Below are positions 26,887-36,622 of a stretch of 64,000 nucleotides of DNA, one piece after another. The notes below the pieces were generated by a model. The model did not search any database and had not been told where the DNA came from. It saw only the letters and a list, made by a program, of their open reading frames with translations. The stretch covers positions 1-64,000 of the forward strand of contig JARLGX010000037.1 of NCBI GenBank assembly GCA_031292575.1, given 5' to 3'. Source of the DNA: Paludibacter sp. GTDB lineage: Bacteria; Bacteroidota; Bacteroidia; Bacteroidales; Paludibacteraceae. A program made the position numbers and the translations under genes. How positions within the stretch are numbered: position 1 is the first letter of the stretch; the number at the start of each line of letters is the position of its first letter.

Positions 26887-29232
26887 ATGAAAATAAAATC
26901 TTTAATTTTCGTTTTTATATTGATTATTTTTTCATCTGTAACATGGGCACAGTTAGCCATGGGCAAGTGGCAAACCCATTTTGCTTACAACAGTGTTTCT
27001 CAAATTGCACAATCTGATACTAAAATTTATGCAGTAAGCGAAGGAGCCTTGTTTTCGGTAGATAAAAAAGATGGAGAAATAGAGTTTTATAGTAAACTTA
27101 ATGGATTAACAGGTTCAAATATTAGTCAAATTGAATACAGTTCATTAAATCAAGCACTTGTTATAGTCTATAGCAATGGTAATATTGACCTTTTAAAATC
27201 GGGAGGTATAACTAACATTCCCGATCTTTACAATAAACAAATGAGTTCAAGTAAAACTGTAAATCAAATCCAATTTTATCAAAACAAGGCATATTTAGCA
27301 TCTGATTTCGGTATAGTTGTGCTAAACCTTGATAAAGACGAAGTGGCTGACACTTATTACATTGGCCCAAATGCCGCCAATGAGAAAGTTCTTAACACAA
27401 CAGTCAACAATGGAATAATTTACGCACTTACAGCTTCAACCATATTTCAAGCATCAATATTCAACACACAATTAGTGAATTACGAATTTTGGTCAGCAGC
27501 AACCGGTTTACCCGGGAGTGGCGACTTTCAGGAGATTTCTACATTTAAGGGGCACCTTATATTGTTACGTGGAGGTAAACTTTACAAACAAGAAACTGAC
27601 AACTCTTGGACACAACTATTAAGCAGCATATCACCTACAAATTTCAATGTATCTGGTTCTGACTTAAATGTTTTTGCAAGTAGTTCTGTTTATGTGGCTG
27701 ATACACTTTTCAATATAAATACTATTAGTAATATTGGAACAATCACTGATGCCGAATATGACACACAAAGCCAAACGAGTTATTTTGCAGCTAACAGTCT
27801 GGGTATTATTTCCTATAAGCAAGTGGGAAGTCAATCTCCAGAAGTAAACTATTATAAACCGGCTGGACCCGCAGTAAATATGCCTTGGGACCTGACCTTT
27901 ATGGGTAAAAAATTATTTATGGTTCCCGGTGGCAGATGGTCAACTCAAAATAATACACCCGGAGAAATAATGATGTACGAAAATGGTATATGGACGAATA
28001 TTGATTATTCAACTATTCAAAGTCAGACTGGTCATTCGGTAACTGATTTCATGAATGTAGCAGTTGATACAACAGATCCAACTCATTTTTTTGTGACATC
28101 CTATGGAACCGGGCTGTATGAGTTTAAAAATAATACTTTTTATAAATGGTATAACTATCTTAACAGTACAATTCAAGGTCACCCACTGGTTCCAAATGAC
28201 CCAAATGATTATTCAAGATTAGACGGAGCTATTTTTGATAAACAGGGGAATTTATTTTTTTGTAATTCGGGAGTATCAGCCAGTATTAAAGTATTACTGT
28301 CTAATGGTACCTGGACTCAACTAAAATATCCAAATGCAACACAAGAAACACTGGGGAAAATACTCATTAACAATCAAAATACAAATCAAAAATGGGTTTT
28401 ATCTGTACGAAGTGGAACTGTAATTGTTTTTGATGACAACGGAACTATTACAGATCAAACTGACGACAAATCAGTATATTTCCCATCATTTAACTTTCCA
28501 GAACTCGATAGTAATGGTAATACAGTTATAACATCGGTGTATGCTGGATCAGTTTACTCAATTGCACAGGATAAGAATGGGGTTATTTGGATAGGAACTG
28601 AGGTTGGACCATTTTTATTTAATAATACATCTTCGGTATATAATTCCGATTATACTTGTTCTCGCATTAAAATTCCACGCAACGACAGTACTAACTTGGC
28701 TGACTATTTATTAGTAGACCAGGCTATCACTGCTATTGCAATTGATGGAGCCAATAGAAAGTGGTTAGGAACTAAAAGGTCGGGTGTTTATTTAATGTCA
28801 GAAAATGGACAACAAACCATTCAGCATTTTACAGCTTCAAATAGTCCTTTACTTTCTAACAATATTTTATCAATTTCAATTAATCCAGTTACAGGAGAAG
28901 TGTTTTTTGGGACTGATCAAGGTTTAATTTCATATCAAAGTGACGCAAGCGAGGCCGGGAGTACTTTTACCAATGTTCATGCATATCCAAATCCTGTCCG
29001 GCAAGGTTATAAAGGAGTTATTACAATCGCTGGATTAGTTGAAAACACGCAGGTTAAAATAACTGACATTAATGGAAATTTGGTTTGTGAAACAGTTTCA
29101 AATGGAAGTATAGCCACTTGGGACGGAAAAGATGTTCACGGAAGGCGGGTTAGTACAGGAATCTATTTGGCAATATGTGCAAATGCCGATGGCACACAAA
29201 GTACAATTACAAAAATCTTGGTTATAAATTAA
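26887..29232 (+). CDS. porZ: PorZ-like type IX secretion system beta-propeller protein
   Basis: A 781-aa exported protein resembling PorZ, the surface beta-propeller protein of the T9SS attachment complex. In Porphyromonas gingivalis PorZ is needed for A-LPS attachment and maturation of secreted cargo. The signal peptide ends near TWAQ (~21). The mature part begins GKWQTHFAYNSVSQIA and continues as two propellers of repeats such as 'GVIWIGTEVGPFLFN'. The last ~85 residues are a type A T9SS C-terminal domain: AYPNPVRQGYKG, then VKITDINGNLV, then GRRVSTGIYLA and a final KILVIN. It lies 9 nt before a GT-C glycosyltransferase, suggesting one transcript. Confidence 0.88.
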   Translation: MKIKSLIFVFILIIFSSVTWAQLAMGKWQTHFAYNSVSQIAQSDTKIYAVSEGALFSVDKKDGEIEFYSKLNGLTGSNISQIEYSSLNQALVIVYSNGNIDLLKSGGITNIPDLYNKQMSSSKTVNQIQFYQNKAYLASDFGIVVLNLDKDEVADTYYIGPNAANEKVLNTTVNNGIIYALTASTIFQASIFNTQLVNYEFWSAATGLPGSGDFQEISTFKGHLILLRGGKLYKQETDNSWTQLLSSISPTNFNVSGSDLNVFASSSVYVADTLFNINTISNIGTITDAEYDTQSQTSYFAANSLGIISYKQVGSQSPEVNYYKPAGPAVNMPWDLTFMGKKLFMVPGGRWSTQNNTPGEIMMYENGIWTNIDYSTIQSQTGHSVTDFMNVAVDTTDPTHFFVTSYGTGLYEFKNNTFYKWYNYLNSTIQGHPLVPNDPNDYSRLDGAIFDKQGNLFFCNSGVSASIKVLLSNGTWTQLKYPNATQETLGKILINNQNTNQKWVLSVRSGTVIVFDDNGTITDQTDDKSVYFPSFNFPELDSNGNTVITSVYAGSVYSIAQDKNGVIWIGTEVGPFLFNNTSSVYNSDYTCSRIKIPRNDSTNLADYLLVDQAITAIAIDGANRKWLGTKRSGVYLMSENGQQTIQHFTASNSPLLSNNILSISINPVTGEVFFGTDQGLISYQSDASEAGSTFTNVHAYPNPVRQGYKGVITIAGLVENTQVKITDINGNLVCETVSNGSIATWDGKDVHGRRVSTGIYLAICANADGTQSTITKILVIN

Positions 29233-29241
29233 CTATTATTA

Positions 29242-30825
29242 ATGAAAAATTCACTTCTAAACTATTTGACTCAAAAAAGACAAACAGCAATTCTATTCTT
29301 CTTGCTTGTGCTGGGTTTTTCTGTTAGAATGATTTTAATTTCGGTAATTCCTGCAGGGTTAAATCAAGATGAAGCTTCAATTGGGTACGATGCATTTTCT
29401 ATTTTAACTACTGGATGTGACAGAAATGGGAACTCTTACCCAATTCATTTAGTTTCGTGGGGAAATGGTCAAAATGCTTTGTATGCATATTTATCAATGC
29501 CCTTTATTTACATCTTTGGATTAAATACTTTTTCGGTTAGAATCGTAAATGCTCTTTTTAGTTCTCTCTCATTAATCGTTTTTTATTCACTTTTCAAATT
29601 AATACTTGACCAAAAGAAAGCTTTAGTTGCATTAGCTATATTGACAATTTGCCCATGGAGTATTATGTCGGCTCGTTGGGGACTCGAATCAAATATTTTT
29701 CCTACAATATTCTTGATAGGAGTTTATTTTCTGTTCAAAGGAATAATTATATCTCAAAAATATTTTCCAACTTCTTTTCTGATATTTGCTATCAGTCTTT
29801 ATTCTTATGGTACTTCATATCTAATTGTACCTCTTTTTTTCTCACTAATAATACCTTTTTTGTTTATTACAAAAAGAATAACCTTTAAAAATTCTGTTTT
29901 AAGCCTTTCTATTTTTTCAGCAGTCGCATTACCACTAATTCTATTTATTATAATCAATCATCTATCTTATTCTCAATTTCAAATTTTTGGTCTAACAGTT
30001 CCAAAACTTTTAAGTAATAGGACAACTCAAATTTTCAATATAATTACGCCCAATTTTTTCAGTGTAATAATTAAAAATATTGTTCGTTTCTTGAATATAC
30101 TTGTTTTGCAATCTGATGGAAACGATTACAACGCAATACCTTCTGTTGGAACAATTTATGCTATTTCACTTCCGTTTTTCATCATTGGGTTACTGAATGT
30201 TCTAAAAAAATCTCCTTTTTTAAAAGAACCTCAAAATTATATTTTCGTGAGTTGGCTAGTTTGTTCATTTGCTCTCGGTTTTTCTTCGCAAGTTAATATT
30301 AATCGTTTGAATATCATGTTTCCCCCGTTGCTCTATTTCGTTATATTAGGGTTTTATGATGTTTCTGGGATGCTGAAAATTGAATATAAAAGATATTATA
30401 AATCGTTTCTTGTTATTGTTTACTCTTTGCTTTTCTTTCTTTTTACAGGTTATTACTTCATTTTCTTTAACGATAAAATAAAAAATGATTTTTCGTATGG
30501 TTTAGGAGATGCAATAAAATATGCCGAAAAAATCGATCCAAAAGGGACTATAAATATAACAAAGAACACGATAAATATGCCCTATATTTATGTTTGTTTC
30601 TATAATCAAATAGACCCAGAGATATTTAGAAAAACAGTTGTTTATGGAGATAACAACAATGGGTTTATAACCGTTAATAGCTTTGGTCATTACACGTTTG
30701 GGAATAGTAAGACTACGACATTTAATGTCAGAATACTAAGCAAAGAAGAAATGGTATATTACAATCTCGATTTGCTGAAATATAAAAACTTTGGAAATTA
30801 TTTTGTTGTACAAAACAAAAATTGA
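29242..30825 (+). CDS. Polytopic GT-C (PMT/ArnT-like) glycosyltransferase
   Basis: A 527-aa integral membrane protein with about 11 hydrophobic helices. The first periplasmic loop has NQDEASIGYDAF (Asp43, Glu44), the acidic motif of GT-C enzymes such as PMT and ArnT that take a sugar from a polyprenyl-phosphate carrier at the periplasmic face. The C-terminal ~110 residues form a soluble periplasmic tail. The gene begins 9 nt after porZ and opens an AT-rich stretch reaching to 34555. Donor and acceptor are unknown. Context suggests a cell-surface glycan, possibly the one that anchors T9SS cargo, but this is inference. Confidence 0.78.
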   Translation: MKNSLLNYLTQKRQTAILFFLLVLGFSVRMILISVIPAGLNQDEASIGYDAFSILTTGCDRNGNSYPIHLVSWGNGQNALYAYLSMPFIYIFGLNTFSVRIVNALFSSLSLIVFYSLFKLILDQKKALVALAILTICPWSIMSARWGLESNIFPTIFLIGVYFLFKGIIISQKYFPTSFLIFAISLYSYGTSYLIVPLFFSLIIPFLFITKRITFKNSVLSLSIFSAVALPLILFIIINHLSYSQFQIFGLTVPKLLSNRTTQIFNIITPNFFSVIIKNIVRFLNILVLQSDGNDYNAIPSVGTIYAISLPFFIIGLLNVLKKSPFLKEPQNYIFVSWLVCSFALGFSSQVNINRLNIMFPPLLYFVILGFYDVSGMLKIEYKRYYKSFLVIVYSLLFFLFTGYYFIFFNDKIKNDFSYGLGDAIKYAEKIDPKGTINITKNTINMPYIYVCFYNQIDPEIFRKTVVYGDNNNGFITVNSFGHYTFGNSKTTTFNVRILSKEEMVYYNLDLLKYKNFGNYFVVQNKN

Positions 30826-30882
30826 ACATAGTTTTGCCTCAAAACATAAGATAGTTTTTCGTTAAATATAATCCCCAAAAAA

Positions 30883-31941
30883 ATGAACAAACGCAGACTC
30901 AAAAAAGCAGTTAACAGGCTTCTGAATTTACCCAAAGGGAAATATTTTTTTTTATATCTGAGAAATAAAATAAATCACTTTTATTTAAAATTCAAGAAAT
31001 CTACAAAAGTTGCCTACCCTTCCAATATAATGCTTGAACTTACCAATCATTGCAACTTAGCTTGTACAACTTGCCCCAGAGAATATAATTATGGGAAAGC
31101 AATGGACAAAGGAAATATGACTGTGCAACACGCTAAAGCTATTATAGATGAAGTTTGGCCATACCTTGATTCAATCGGACTTACAGGAATGGGTGAAACC
31201 TTTTTATATAAGGATATTGAGGAAATTGTAGATTATGTAAAACAAAAAAATAAAGGTATCATCATTTCCGTTTCTACAAATGCCGTCTTGCCTGATTTTA
31301 TCCAAAAGGTTTCAAAAATCATAGGAAAAATAGATACTATTCAAATATCAATTGATGGTTTAGAAAGTGTTTATGAGTCTATCCGCCATAACGCAAGCTT
31401 TGAAACATTGGATAAGAATATACACCAACTCGCCAATATATGTCAAGGCACCACTACCACCCTAATGTTGAATATGGTTCTCACTAAAGAGAATTATTTT
31501 CAAATGGCTGAATTAGCAAAATATGCTGACAAAACTGGAATTAAATATCTCGATTTTTCTCAATTAAACTTAGCAGCTGTAACAGATATCGAAACCTCAT
31601 ATTACAAATTCTACCACTCCAAAGAGTTTTTAAACGCTATTGAAGAATTAGAAAAGATAATCGAAGCATCTTTGAACGTTACCATTACATACAATTTTAA
31701 AACAGACACAGGGTTTCAAAAATGCCCATTCCCATGGTCGCATTTTTATGTTTGTTGGGACGGATTTATAGCTCCATGTTGCGCAAAACCTTTTCCAAAG
31801 GAATTGAATTTTGGCAATGTGTTTAACGAAAAATTAATTGATATATTAAACAGTGAGGATTATCAAAATTTTCGTGAACGTTGGTTCAACAACGAAACGC
31901 CAGAGTTTTGCAAAAAATGTCATTTTACTTCAATCCAATAA
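30883..31941 (+). CDS. Radical SAM/SPASM enzyme
   Basis: A 352-aa radical S-adenosylmethionine enzyme. The CxxxCxxC motif that binds the catalytic 4Fe-4S cluster is Cys57, Cys61 and Cys64 (NHCNLACTTCPRE). The next strands carry the expected GMGETFLYKD. The C-terminal SPASM-type region has further cysteines around ~285 (QKCPFPW), ~296 (YVCWDGFIAPCC) and at 343 and 346 (FCKKCHF), for auxiliary cluster binding. The N-terminal ~40 residues are basic and may contact membrane lipid or substrate. It sits between GT-C genes, so it may modify a sugar or lipid-linked sugar. No precursor peptide gene is apparent nearby. Exact reaction unknown. Confidence 0.85.
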   Translation: MNKRRLKKAVNRLLNLPKGKYFFLYLRNKINHFYLKFKKSTKVAYPSNIMLELTNHCNLACTTCPREYNYGKAMDKGNMTVQHAKAIIDEVWPYLDSIGLTGMGETFLYKDIEEIVDYVKQKNKGIIISVSTNAVLPDFIQKVSKIIGKIDTIQISIDGLESVYESIRHNASFETLDKNIHQLANICQGTTTTLMLNMVLTKENYFQMAELAKYADKTGIKYLDFSQLNLAAVTDIETSYYKFYHSKEFLNAIEELEKIIEASLNVTITYNFKTDTGFQKCPFPWSHFYVCWDGFIAPCCAKPFPKELNFGNVFNEKLIDILNSEDYQNFRERWFNNETPEFCKKCHFTSIQ

Positions 31942-31950
31942 TTAGCGATT

Positions 31951-33105
31951 ATGACTTTATCCGAAGAAAATAAAAAATTACTTTCAAACAGATTAACCTG
32001 GATTTTCCTCATAATTATTGGACTAACAATTAAACTTGTTTTGCTTCCAGTAAAAACAGGAGATTACGTAGTATTTTTAGATCCTTGGTTGGAATTTATT
32101 AAGACACACGGTTATATATTTTCGCTTAAATATAACTTTTATGATTATACACCAAGCTATATGTACATTTTGATTTTGATTGCTAAATTAGGTTTTAACC
32201 CGCTTTATTCAGTTAAAATTGTATCTATTATTTTTGAATATTTAGCAGCATTTTTTATTGGGAAAATCGTTTATCAAAAATACAATTCAAACATAGTAAT
32301 TTGGGTTTCTCTGGCAATAATACCTTTAGTGCCAACTGTGATTTTAAACAGTTCATATCTCTCACAATGCGATTCAATCTATGCAAGTTTCATCTTTGGT
32401 AGTATTTATTTTGCTATCAAATCAAAACAGTTTATATCAATCGTATTTTTAGGTATTGCTTTTGCTTTTAAAATGCAAACAGTATTTATCTTGCCTTTAT
32501 TTTTTGTATTGATGTTAAAAGGCAATATCCGTTGGTATTATTTCTTACTAATTCCTGCAATTTTTATTTTGAGCATTTTGCCACCTTGGTTCTATGGCCG
32601 GAATTTACTGGATTTATTAAAAGTGTACGTATCACAATCAGATCATTATAAATTTCTGACTTTGAATTTTCCGAATTTATATCTCTGGATAAGTAATGAT
32701 TATTATCAATCAGTTAAAATATATGGAATGATTTTTACGTTTATAGCTACTCTATTTTTTGGGTTTTGGTTTCGTAAAAAGAAATACATATTTACATTTG
32801 AAATCTGGATAAAATTAGCATTTTTGAGTTCTATCATAATTCCTTTTATTTTGCCCGGAATGCATGAGCGGTACATGTATTTAGGTGATTTATCAGGAGT
32901 TTTATATTTCTTAGTGGTTCGAAAAAACATACATTTACCAATAGGGATTATACTGGTTTCGTCTTATTCTTACATTCGTTGTTCCCGGTTCAATGATGTT
33001 TTACCCATGGCTCCGGCCTTCTTCCTGTATCTATTAATCATAATCTTTACCATATCCGATTTTGTAACCAGTTTAAATAATAAGATATATGAAGTTACCA
33101 AGTAG
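31951..33105 (+). CDS. Polytopic GT-C glycosyltransferase (GT87-like)
   Basis: A 384-aa inner-membrane protein with roughly ten hydrophobic helices. The loop SSYLSQCDSIYASFIFGSIY resembles the 'GQxDs' segment of GT87/mannosyltransferase-type GT-C enzymes, and VFLDPWLEF near residue 40 supplies the acidic residue of the first external loop. LPGMHERYMYLGD near residue 300 also matches conserved features of this group. It follows the radical SAM gene by 9 nt and overlaps the next gene by 17 nt, so these genes are translated as one unit. Sugar and acceptor unknown. Confidence 0.72.
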   Translation: MTLSEENKKLLSNRLTWIFLIIIGLTIKLVLLPVKTGDYVVFLDPWLEFIKTHGYIFSLKYNFYDYTPSYMYILILIAKLGFNPLYSVKIVSIIFEYLAAFFIGKIVYQKYNSNIVIWVSLAIIPLVPTVILNSSYLSQCDSIYASFIFGSIYFAIKSKQFISIVFLGIAFAFKMQTVFILPLFFVLMLKGNIRWYYFLLIPAIFILSILPPWFYGRNLLDLLKVYVSQSDHYKFLTLNFPNLYLWISNDYYQSVKIYGMIFTFIATLFFGFWFRKKKYIFTFEIWIKLAFLSSIIIPFILPGMHERYMYLGDLSGVLYFLVVRKNIHLPIGIILVSSYSYIRCSRFNDVLPMAPAFFLYLLIIIFTISDFVTSLNNKIYEVTK

Positions 33106-34555
33106 AAAAGACTTATTATTTGTGATTCCTGTTTTATGTGTATACATTATACTCACAATAATTAGTGCAAATCATTGCTATTTTTGGGATAATATCCAGC
33201 AAATTTCCAAAGAAGCGCACTGGTATTATCTTACTGATTTTAAACATCTTTTAATGCCTGATCAAAATTCGGGAGCCGAAATTACTGGTACAGGCTATCA
33301 TCCTCCGTTGATGGGATTAATGACGGCTTTATTGTGGAAGGTTTTTGGTTACAATCTTTGGGTTTCGCATGTTTTTGTATTTTTCTGGTTATTGATTCTT
33401 ATTTACAATGTATGGAAATTAATCAGTAGAGTTATTCCTGAAAAATTTGTTGGGTGGGTGTTGCTCATATCACTTTTGGAACCTACGGTTTTGTCTCAGT
33501 TTTCTACTGCTTCGCCCGATTTTATTCTTTTTACGGCTTTTATTCTCTCTGTCAGAGCACTCCTTGAACAAAAACAAATTTTGCTATCAATTGGAATTTT
33601 CTTTATTTGTTGTATAAATATGAGAGGAATCTTTGTAGGTGCGATACTGTTTATTACGAATTGTTATTATTCCTATATTCAGGCAAATAGTCGTTTTAAC
33701 ATCCGTTCATTCCTCAAAATTATTGTTCCCTATCTCCCCACATTACTGCTTTTAATTGGGTACTTTACTTATTATTTCATTGTGAAAGGGTGGTTTTTTA
33801 AAAACTCAACGAGTACAGATCATTATTCAATACCAACAAGTTTTGGACGAATAATTAAGCATTTTGCAGAGTTTGGACTTAGGTCAGTTGAAAATGGTCG
33901 AATTTTGATTTGGACAATTGGAATCTATACAACTTATATTTTCGTTAAATCAAAAACTCCTATTCATCAAAATTTAAAAGTCCTAGTATTGTTTTTCTTG
34001 CTTTTGACAGGCTTGTACATCCTTTTTATTTTCATCACACAAATGCCATTTTCGGCACGATACTTTATGCCTCAATTTTTTCTGCTCACACTTCTGACTT
34101 TGTCTGGTATTATTCAAATTTTCGAAAAGAAAAGAATCTGGCGGATTTTTGTGTTGGTATTAATTTTTGAAATTAGCGGAAATTTTTGGATTTATCCTGA
34201 AAGAATAGCGAAATCGTGGGATTGTACGCTGGCACATCTGTCATATTATGAATTACGAAATGAATGTTTTAACTATATTGATCAGCAGAAACTAGATTAT
34301 AAAGAGATTTCAGGTGGATTTTGTTTATACGGAAACCGACGATTTATCGAAATGAATGGTGAAGATAAAGATATTGGAACAGACGTGAATAGTAAGTATT
34401 TTATATATTCAAATATATCAAATGTGGAAGATTCTTTTGCAGACAGTTTGAAAAATCCAAAACTTTGGATACCTATAAAATCTTTTAAACGGGGTTTTGT
34501 TTATATAATTATTTATAAAAACAAATTACCTGAAAAGAAAAATAGCATTAAATAA
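33089..34555 (+). CDS. Polytopic membrane glycosyltransferase (GT39/PMT-like)
   Basis: A 488-aa membrane protein with about ten helices and a C-terminal soluble stretch of ~100 residues. The first external loop contains YFWDNIQQISKEAHWYY and GTGYHPPLMGLMTALLWKVF, similar to PMT-like GT-C proteins, where an acidic residue and a 'HPP' turn follow the first helix. It overlaps the previous gene by 17 nt and ends the AT-rich cluster. As with its neighbours, the likely role is transfer of a sugar from a polyprenyl carrier onto a surface glycan or protein. I cannot name the substrate. Confidence 0.68.
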   Translation: MKLPSRKDLLFVIPVLCVYIILTIISANHCYFWDNIQQISKEAHWYYLTDFKHLLMPDQNSGAEITGTGYHPPLMGLMTALLWKVFGYNLWVSHVFVFFWLLILIYNVWKLISRVIPEKFVGWVLLISLLEPTVLSQFSTASPDFILFTAFILSVRALLEQKQILLSIGIFFICCINMRGIFVGAILFITNCYYSYIQANSRFNIRSFLKIIVPYLPTLLLLIGYFTYYFIVKGWFFKNSTSTDHYSIPTSFGRIIKHFAEFGLRSVENGRILIWTIGIYTTYIFVKSKTPIHQNLKVLVLFFLLLTGLYILFIFITQMPFSARYFMPQFFLLTLLTLSGIIQIFEKKRIWRIFVLVLIFEISGNFWIYPERIAKSWDCTLAHLSYYELRNECFNYIDQQKLDYKEISGGFCLYGNRRFIEMNGEDKDIGTDVNSKYFIYSNISNVEDSFADSLKNPKLWIPIKSFKRGFVYIIIYKNKLPEKKNSIK

Positions 34556-34623
34556 GCCTTTCATCTCCTCCTTTTAATACTTGTGCGTTCATTAGAATGA
34601 TTTAAACCAAACCTAAGTTCAGA

Positions 34624-35223
34624 CTATTTTCTATTTATCAGGTTCATAAATTCTTCACGTGTTTTAGCCTGTTCAAAAACGCCTGTAAAATCGGAAGTTG
34701 TGGTTATGGAATGTTGTTTCTGCACACCACGCATTTGCATGCAAAGGTGCTGAGCTTCAATAATAACCATCACTCCCATTGGATTCAGGGTTTTCTGAAT
34801 ACATTCCTTTATCTGTGTTGTCATGCGTTCCTGTACCTGCATACGGCGAGCATAAACTTCCACAATTCGGGCTATTTTGCTCAAACCGGTAATTTGCTTA
34901 TTAGGAATATATGCAATATGTGCTTTACCAAAAAAAGGTAGCATATGGTGTTCACACATGGAATAAAAATCAATATCTTTTACAATTACCATTTGCCGGT
35001 AATTTTCAGTAAACATGGCCGAACGTATTATTTCTTCGGGGTTTTGCTCGTAACCCTGCATCAAAAATTGCATGGCTTTCGATACACGTTCGGGAGTTTT
35101 AAGCAGACCTTCACGGTCAACGTCTTCGCCTAAAAGTTGTATAATTTGTAAATAGTGCTCGGCAATTTTTGCAGTTTTTTCAGCGTCAAAAGGAACAGGT
35201 TGGTTGAGATTAAAATCCATCAT
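34624..35223 (-). CDS. folE: GTP cyclohydrolase I (FolE)
   Basis: Makes 7,8-dihydroneopterin triphosphate from GTP, the first step of folate (and queuosine) synthesis; homodecameric cytosolic enzyme. The length, 199 aa, is normal. Zinc and catalytic residues are in [20 protein letters not shown] (Cys, His, His) and [19 protein letters not shown] (second Cys). [20 protein letters not shown] is the family signature. It starts 4 nt after the stop of the SPOR-domain gene, so the two are co-transcribed. The intergenic space to the convergent glycosyltransferase shows no strong hairpin. Confidence 0.97.
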   Translation of the reverse strand: MMDFNLNQPVPFDAEKTAKIAEHYLQIIQLLGEDVDREGLLKTPERVSKAMQFLMQGYEQNPEEIIRSAMFTENYRQMVIVKDIDFYSMCEHHMLPFFGKAHIAYIPNKQITGLSKIARIVEVYARRMQVQERMTTQIKECIQKTLNPMGVMVIIEAQHLCMQMRGVQKQHSITTTSDFTGVFEQAKTREEFMNLINRK

Positions 35224-35227
35224 AATT

Positions 35228-35716
35228 TTATTTTGAACTAGAAATTTGAATTTGTTCCCGAACTATATAAATTTCACTTTTCAAATTCGGGAAAGTTTCA
35301 ATTAATTGATTTTTAAATTTTTGCGCATCGGCTTGTGTTTTATAATCACCAACTCTTACTTTCCAAAAAGGTGAGGAATAATTTACATAAACGGCTTCAT
35401 TTGGGAATGCATCCTGAATTTGTTTCTCAATTCTGAAAGCTTCATTTTTGGCAGTACGTTGCACATTGCTCGAAAAAACCTGAACCCTGAAGCCATTGGT
35501 CATTTCCTGATCTTGAGAATTTGTATATCTTTTGTTTGCCAACAATTGATCTATTCGTTTGTCTTGATGAACTTTTACAGTTGCATGCGTGGAAGAATCG
35601 GTAGTTGAAAGTGCATCAAAAATATTATTTTTTTTTGAATCTTGACTTTGTTGTGCTTGCAATATCCCAACTATCAGAAGGAAAGCGATAAACAAAGAAA
35701 AACTGGCTCTTTTCAT
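35228..35716 (-). CDS. SPOR-domain exported protein
   Basis: A 162-aa protein with a signal peptide ([22 protein letters not shown]) and a C-terminal SPOR domain (~85-158). SPOR domains bind denuded peptidoglycan at division sites. Visible parts are [20 protein letters not shown], then [20 protein letters not shown] and [21 protein letters not shown] start at 35716 rather than at upstream ATGs in the same frame, since only this start gives a signal peptide. A minus-strand TAACTTTG at 35745-35738 just upstream agrees. folE follows at 4 nt, an arrangement I believe is frequent in Bacteroidales. Confidence 0.88.
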   Translation of the reverse strand: MKRASFSLFIAFLLIVGILQAQQSQDSKKNNIFDALSTTDSSTHATVKVHQDKRIDQLLANKRYTNSQDQEMTNGFRVQVFSSNVQRTAKNEAFRIEKQIQDAFPNEAVYVNYSSPFWKVRVGDYKTQADAQKFKNQLIETFPNLKSEIYIVREQIQISSSK

Positions 35717-35737
35717 TTTTGGAATTTTTTTAGGGTG

Positions 35738-35745
35738 CAAAGTTA
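35738..35745 (-). promoter_or_regulatory. Promoter -7 box of the SPOR-folE operon
   Basis: Minus-strand TAACTTTG, 22 nt upstream of the chosen start; fits TAnnTTTG. No clear -33 box. Confidence 0.45.
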
Positions 35746-35871
35746 TATAAATGTTACGGTTTTTCTGATAAGTTTTGCAATTTTGTTGCAGAGACATTCT
35801 GTAAGTTGTTGATAATCCGTCGAAAGTATAAATATTCATTGTACAATATTAATTTTTAATCACTTAATGCT

Positions 35872-35879
35872 TATCTTTG
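35872..35879 (+). promoter_or_regulatory. ispD promoter, -7 box
   Basis: TATCTTTG, 33 nt before the chosen ispD ATG. It overlaps the upstream in-frame ATG at 35867, which argues against that start. Confidence 0.5.
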
Positions 35880-35911
35880 CTTTTGATTTAAATAATGGAA
35901 AGCATATTTTT

Positions 35912-36622
35912 ATGATTAAAGCTAAAATTGCTATTATTGTTGCAGGCGGAAAAGGAGAACGCATGAATGCTGATATTCCGAAGCAATTTTTGGAAATAGA
36001 TGGGAAGCCTGTTTTAATGTATTCGCTCGAAGTTTTTCATCGTTATAATGCTGATATTCAAATAATACTTGTGCTCCCTGAAGTTCAAATTGAGTTTTGG
36101 AATGAGCTTTGCAAAAAACACAATTTTGTACTTCCTCATCAAATAGTTGCCGGTGGAACAACCCGGTTTCAGTCGGTAAAAAACGGATTGAAAGCTGTTA
36201 CAATTCCATCTCTGGTGGCAATTCACGATGGTGTTCGTCCGTTAGTAAGTGTAGAAACCATTGCCCGTTGTTTTGACGAAGCAGAGCGACATAATGCTGC
36301 CATTCCTGTGGTCGATTTGGTTGACAGTATTCGTCAAATTACTGAAAACGGGAGTCAATCTGTCGACCGAAATGCGTTTAAACTCGTTCAAACTCCACAG
36401 GTTTTTGACAGTGAAATATTGAAAAGAGCTTACGAACAGGATTTTTTAGCTCTTTTTACTGATGATGCGTCGGTGGTTGAAGCCATTGGGGAAACGATAC
36501 ATTTGGTAGAAGGTAACCGCGAAAACATTAAGATTACGACCGAATTTGATTTGCGAATTGCAGAAACATTATGCAAAGACAGGTTCGCTTTTTATCCGAA
36601 AAAGATAATGCATGGCAAGTAA
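35912..36622 (+). CDS. ispD: 2-C-methyl-D-erythritol 4-phosphate cytidylyltransferase (IspD)
   Basis: Joins MEP with CTP to form CDP-ME in the non-mevalonate isoprenoid pathway. The ATG at 35912 gives 236 aa starting [19 protein letters not shown], the family nucleotide-binding loop (VAGGKGERM, then PKQF). The internal motifs [10 protein letters not shown] and [11 protein letters not shown] and the C-terminal [19 protein letters not shown] with [10 protein letters not shown] are all present. The N-terminal start used here is supported by the -7 box at 35872. The next gene, an acyltransferase, overlaps its last 11 nt, and recG follows, so ispD leads a mixed operon. Confidence 0.96.
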   Translation: MIKAKIAIIVAGGKGERMNADIPKQFLEIDGKPVLMYSLEVFHRYNADIQIILVLPEVQIEFWNELCKKHNFVLPHQIVAGGTTRFQSVKNGLKAVTIPSLVAIHDGVRPLVSVETIARCFDEAERHNAAIPVVDLVDSIRQITENGSQSVDRNAFKLVQTPQVFDSEILKRAYEQDFLALFTDDASVVEAIGETIHLVEGNRENIKITTEFDLRIAETLCKDRFAFYPKKIMHGK

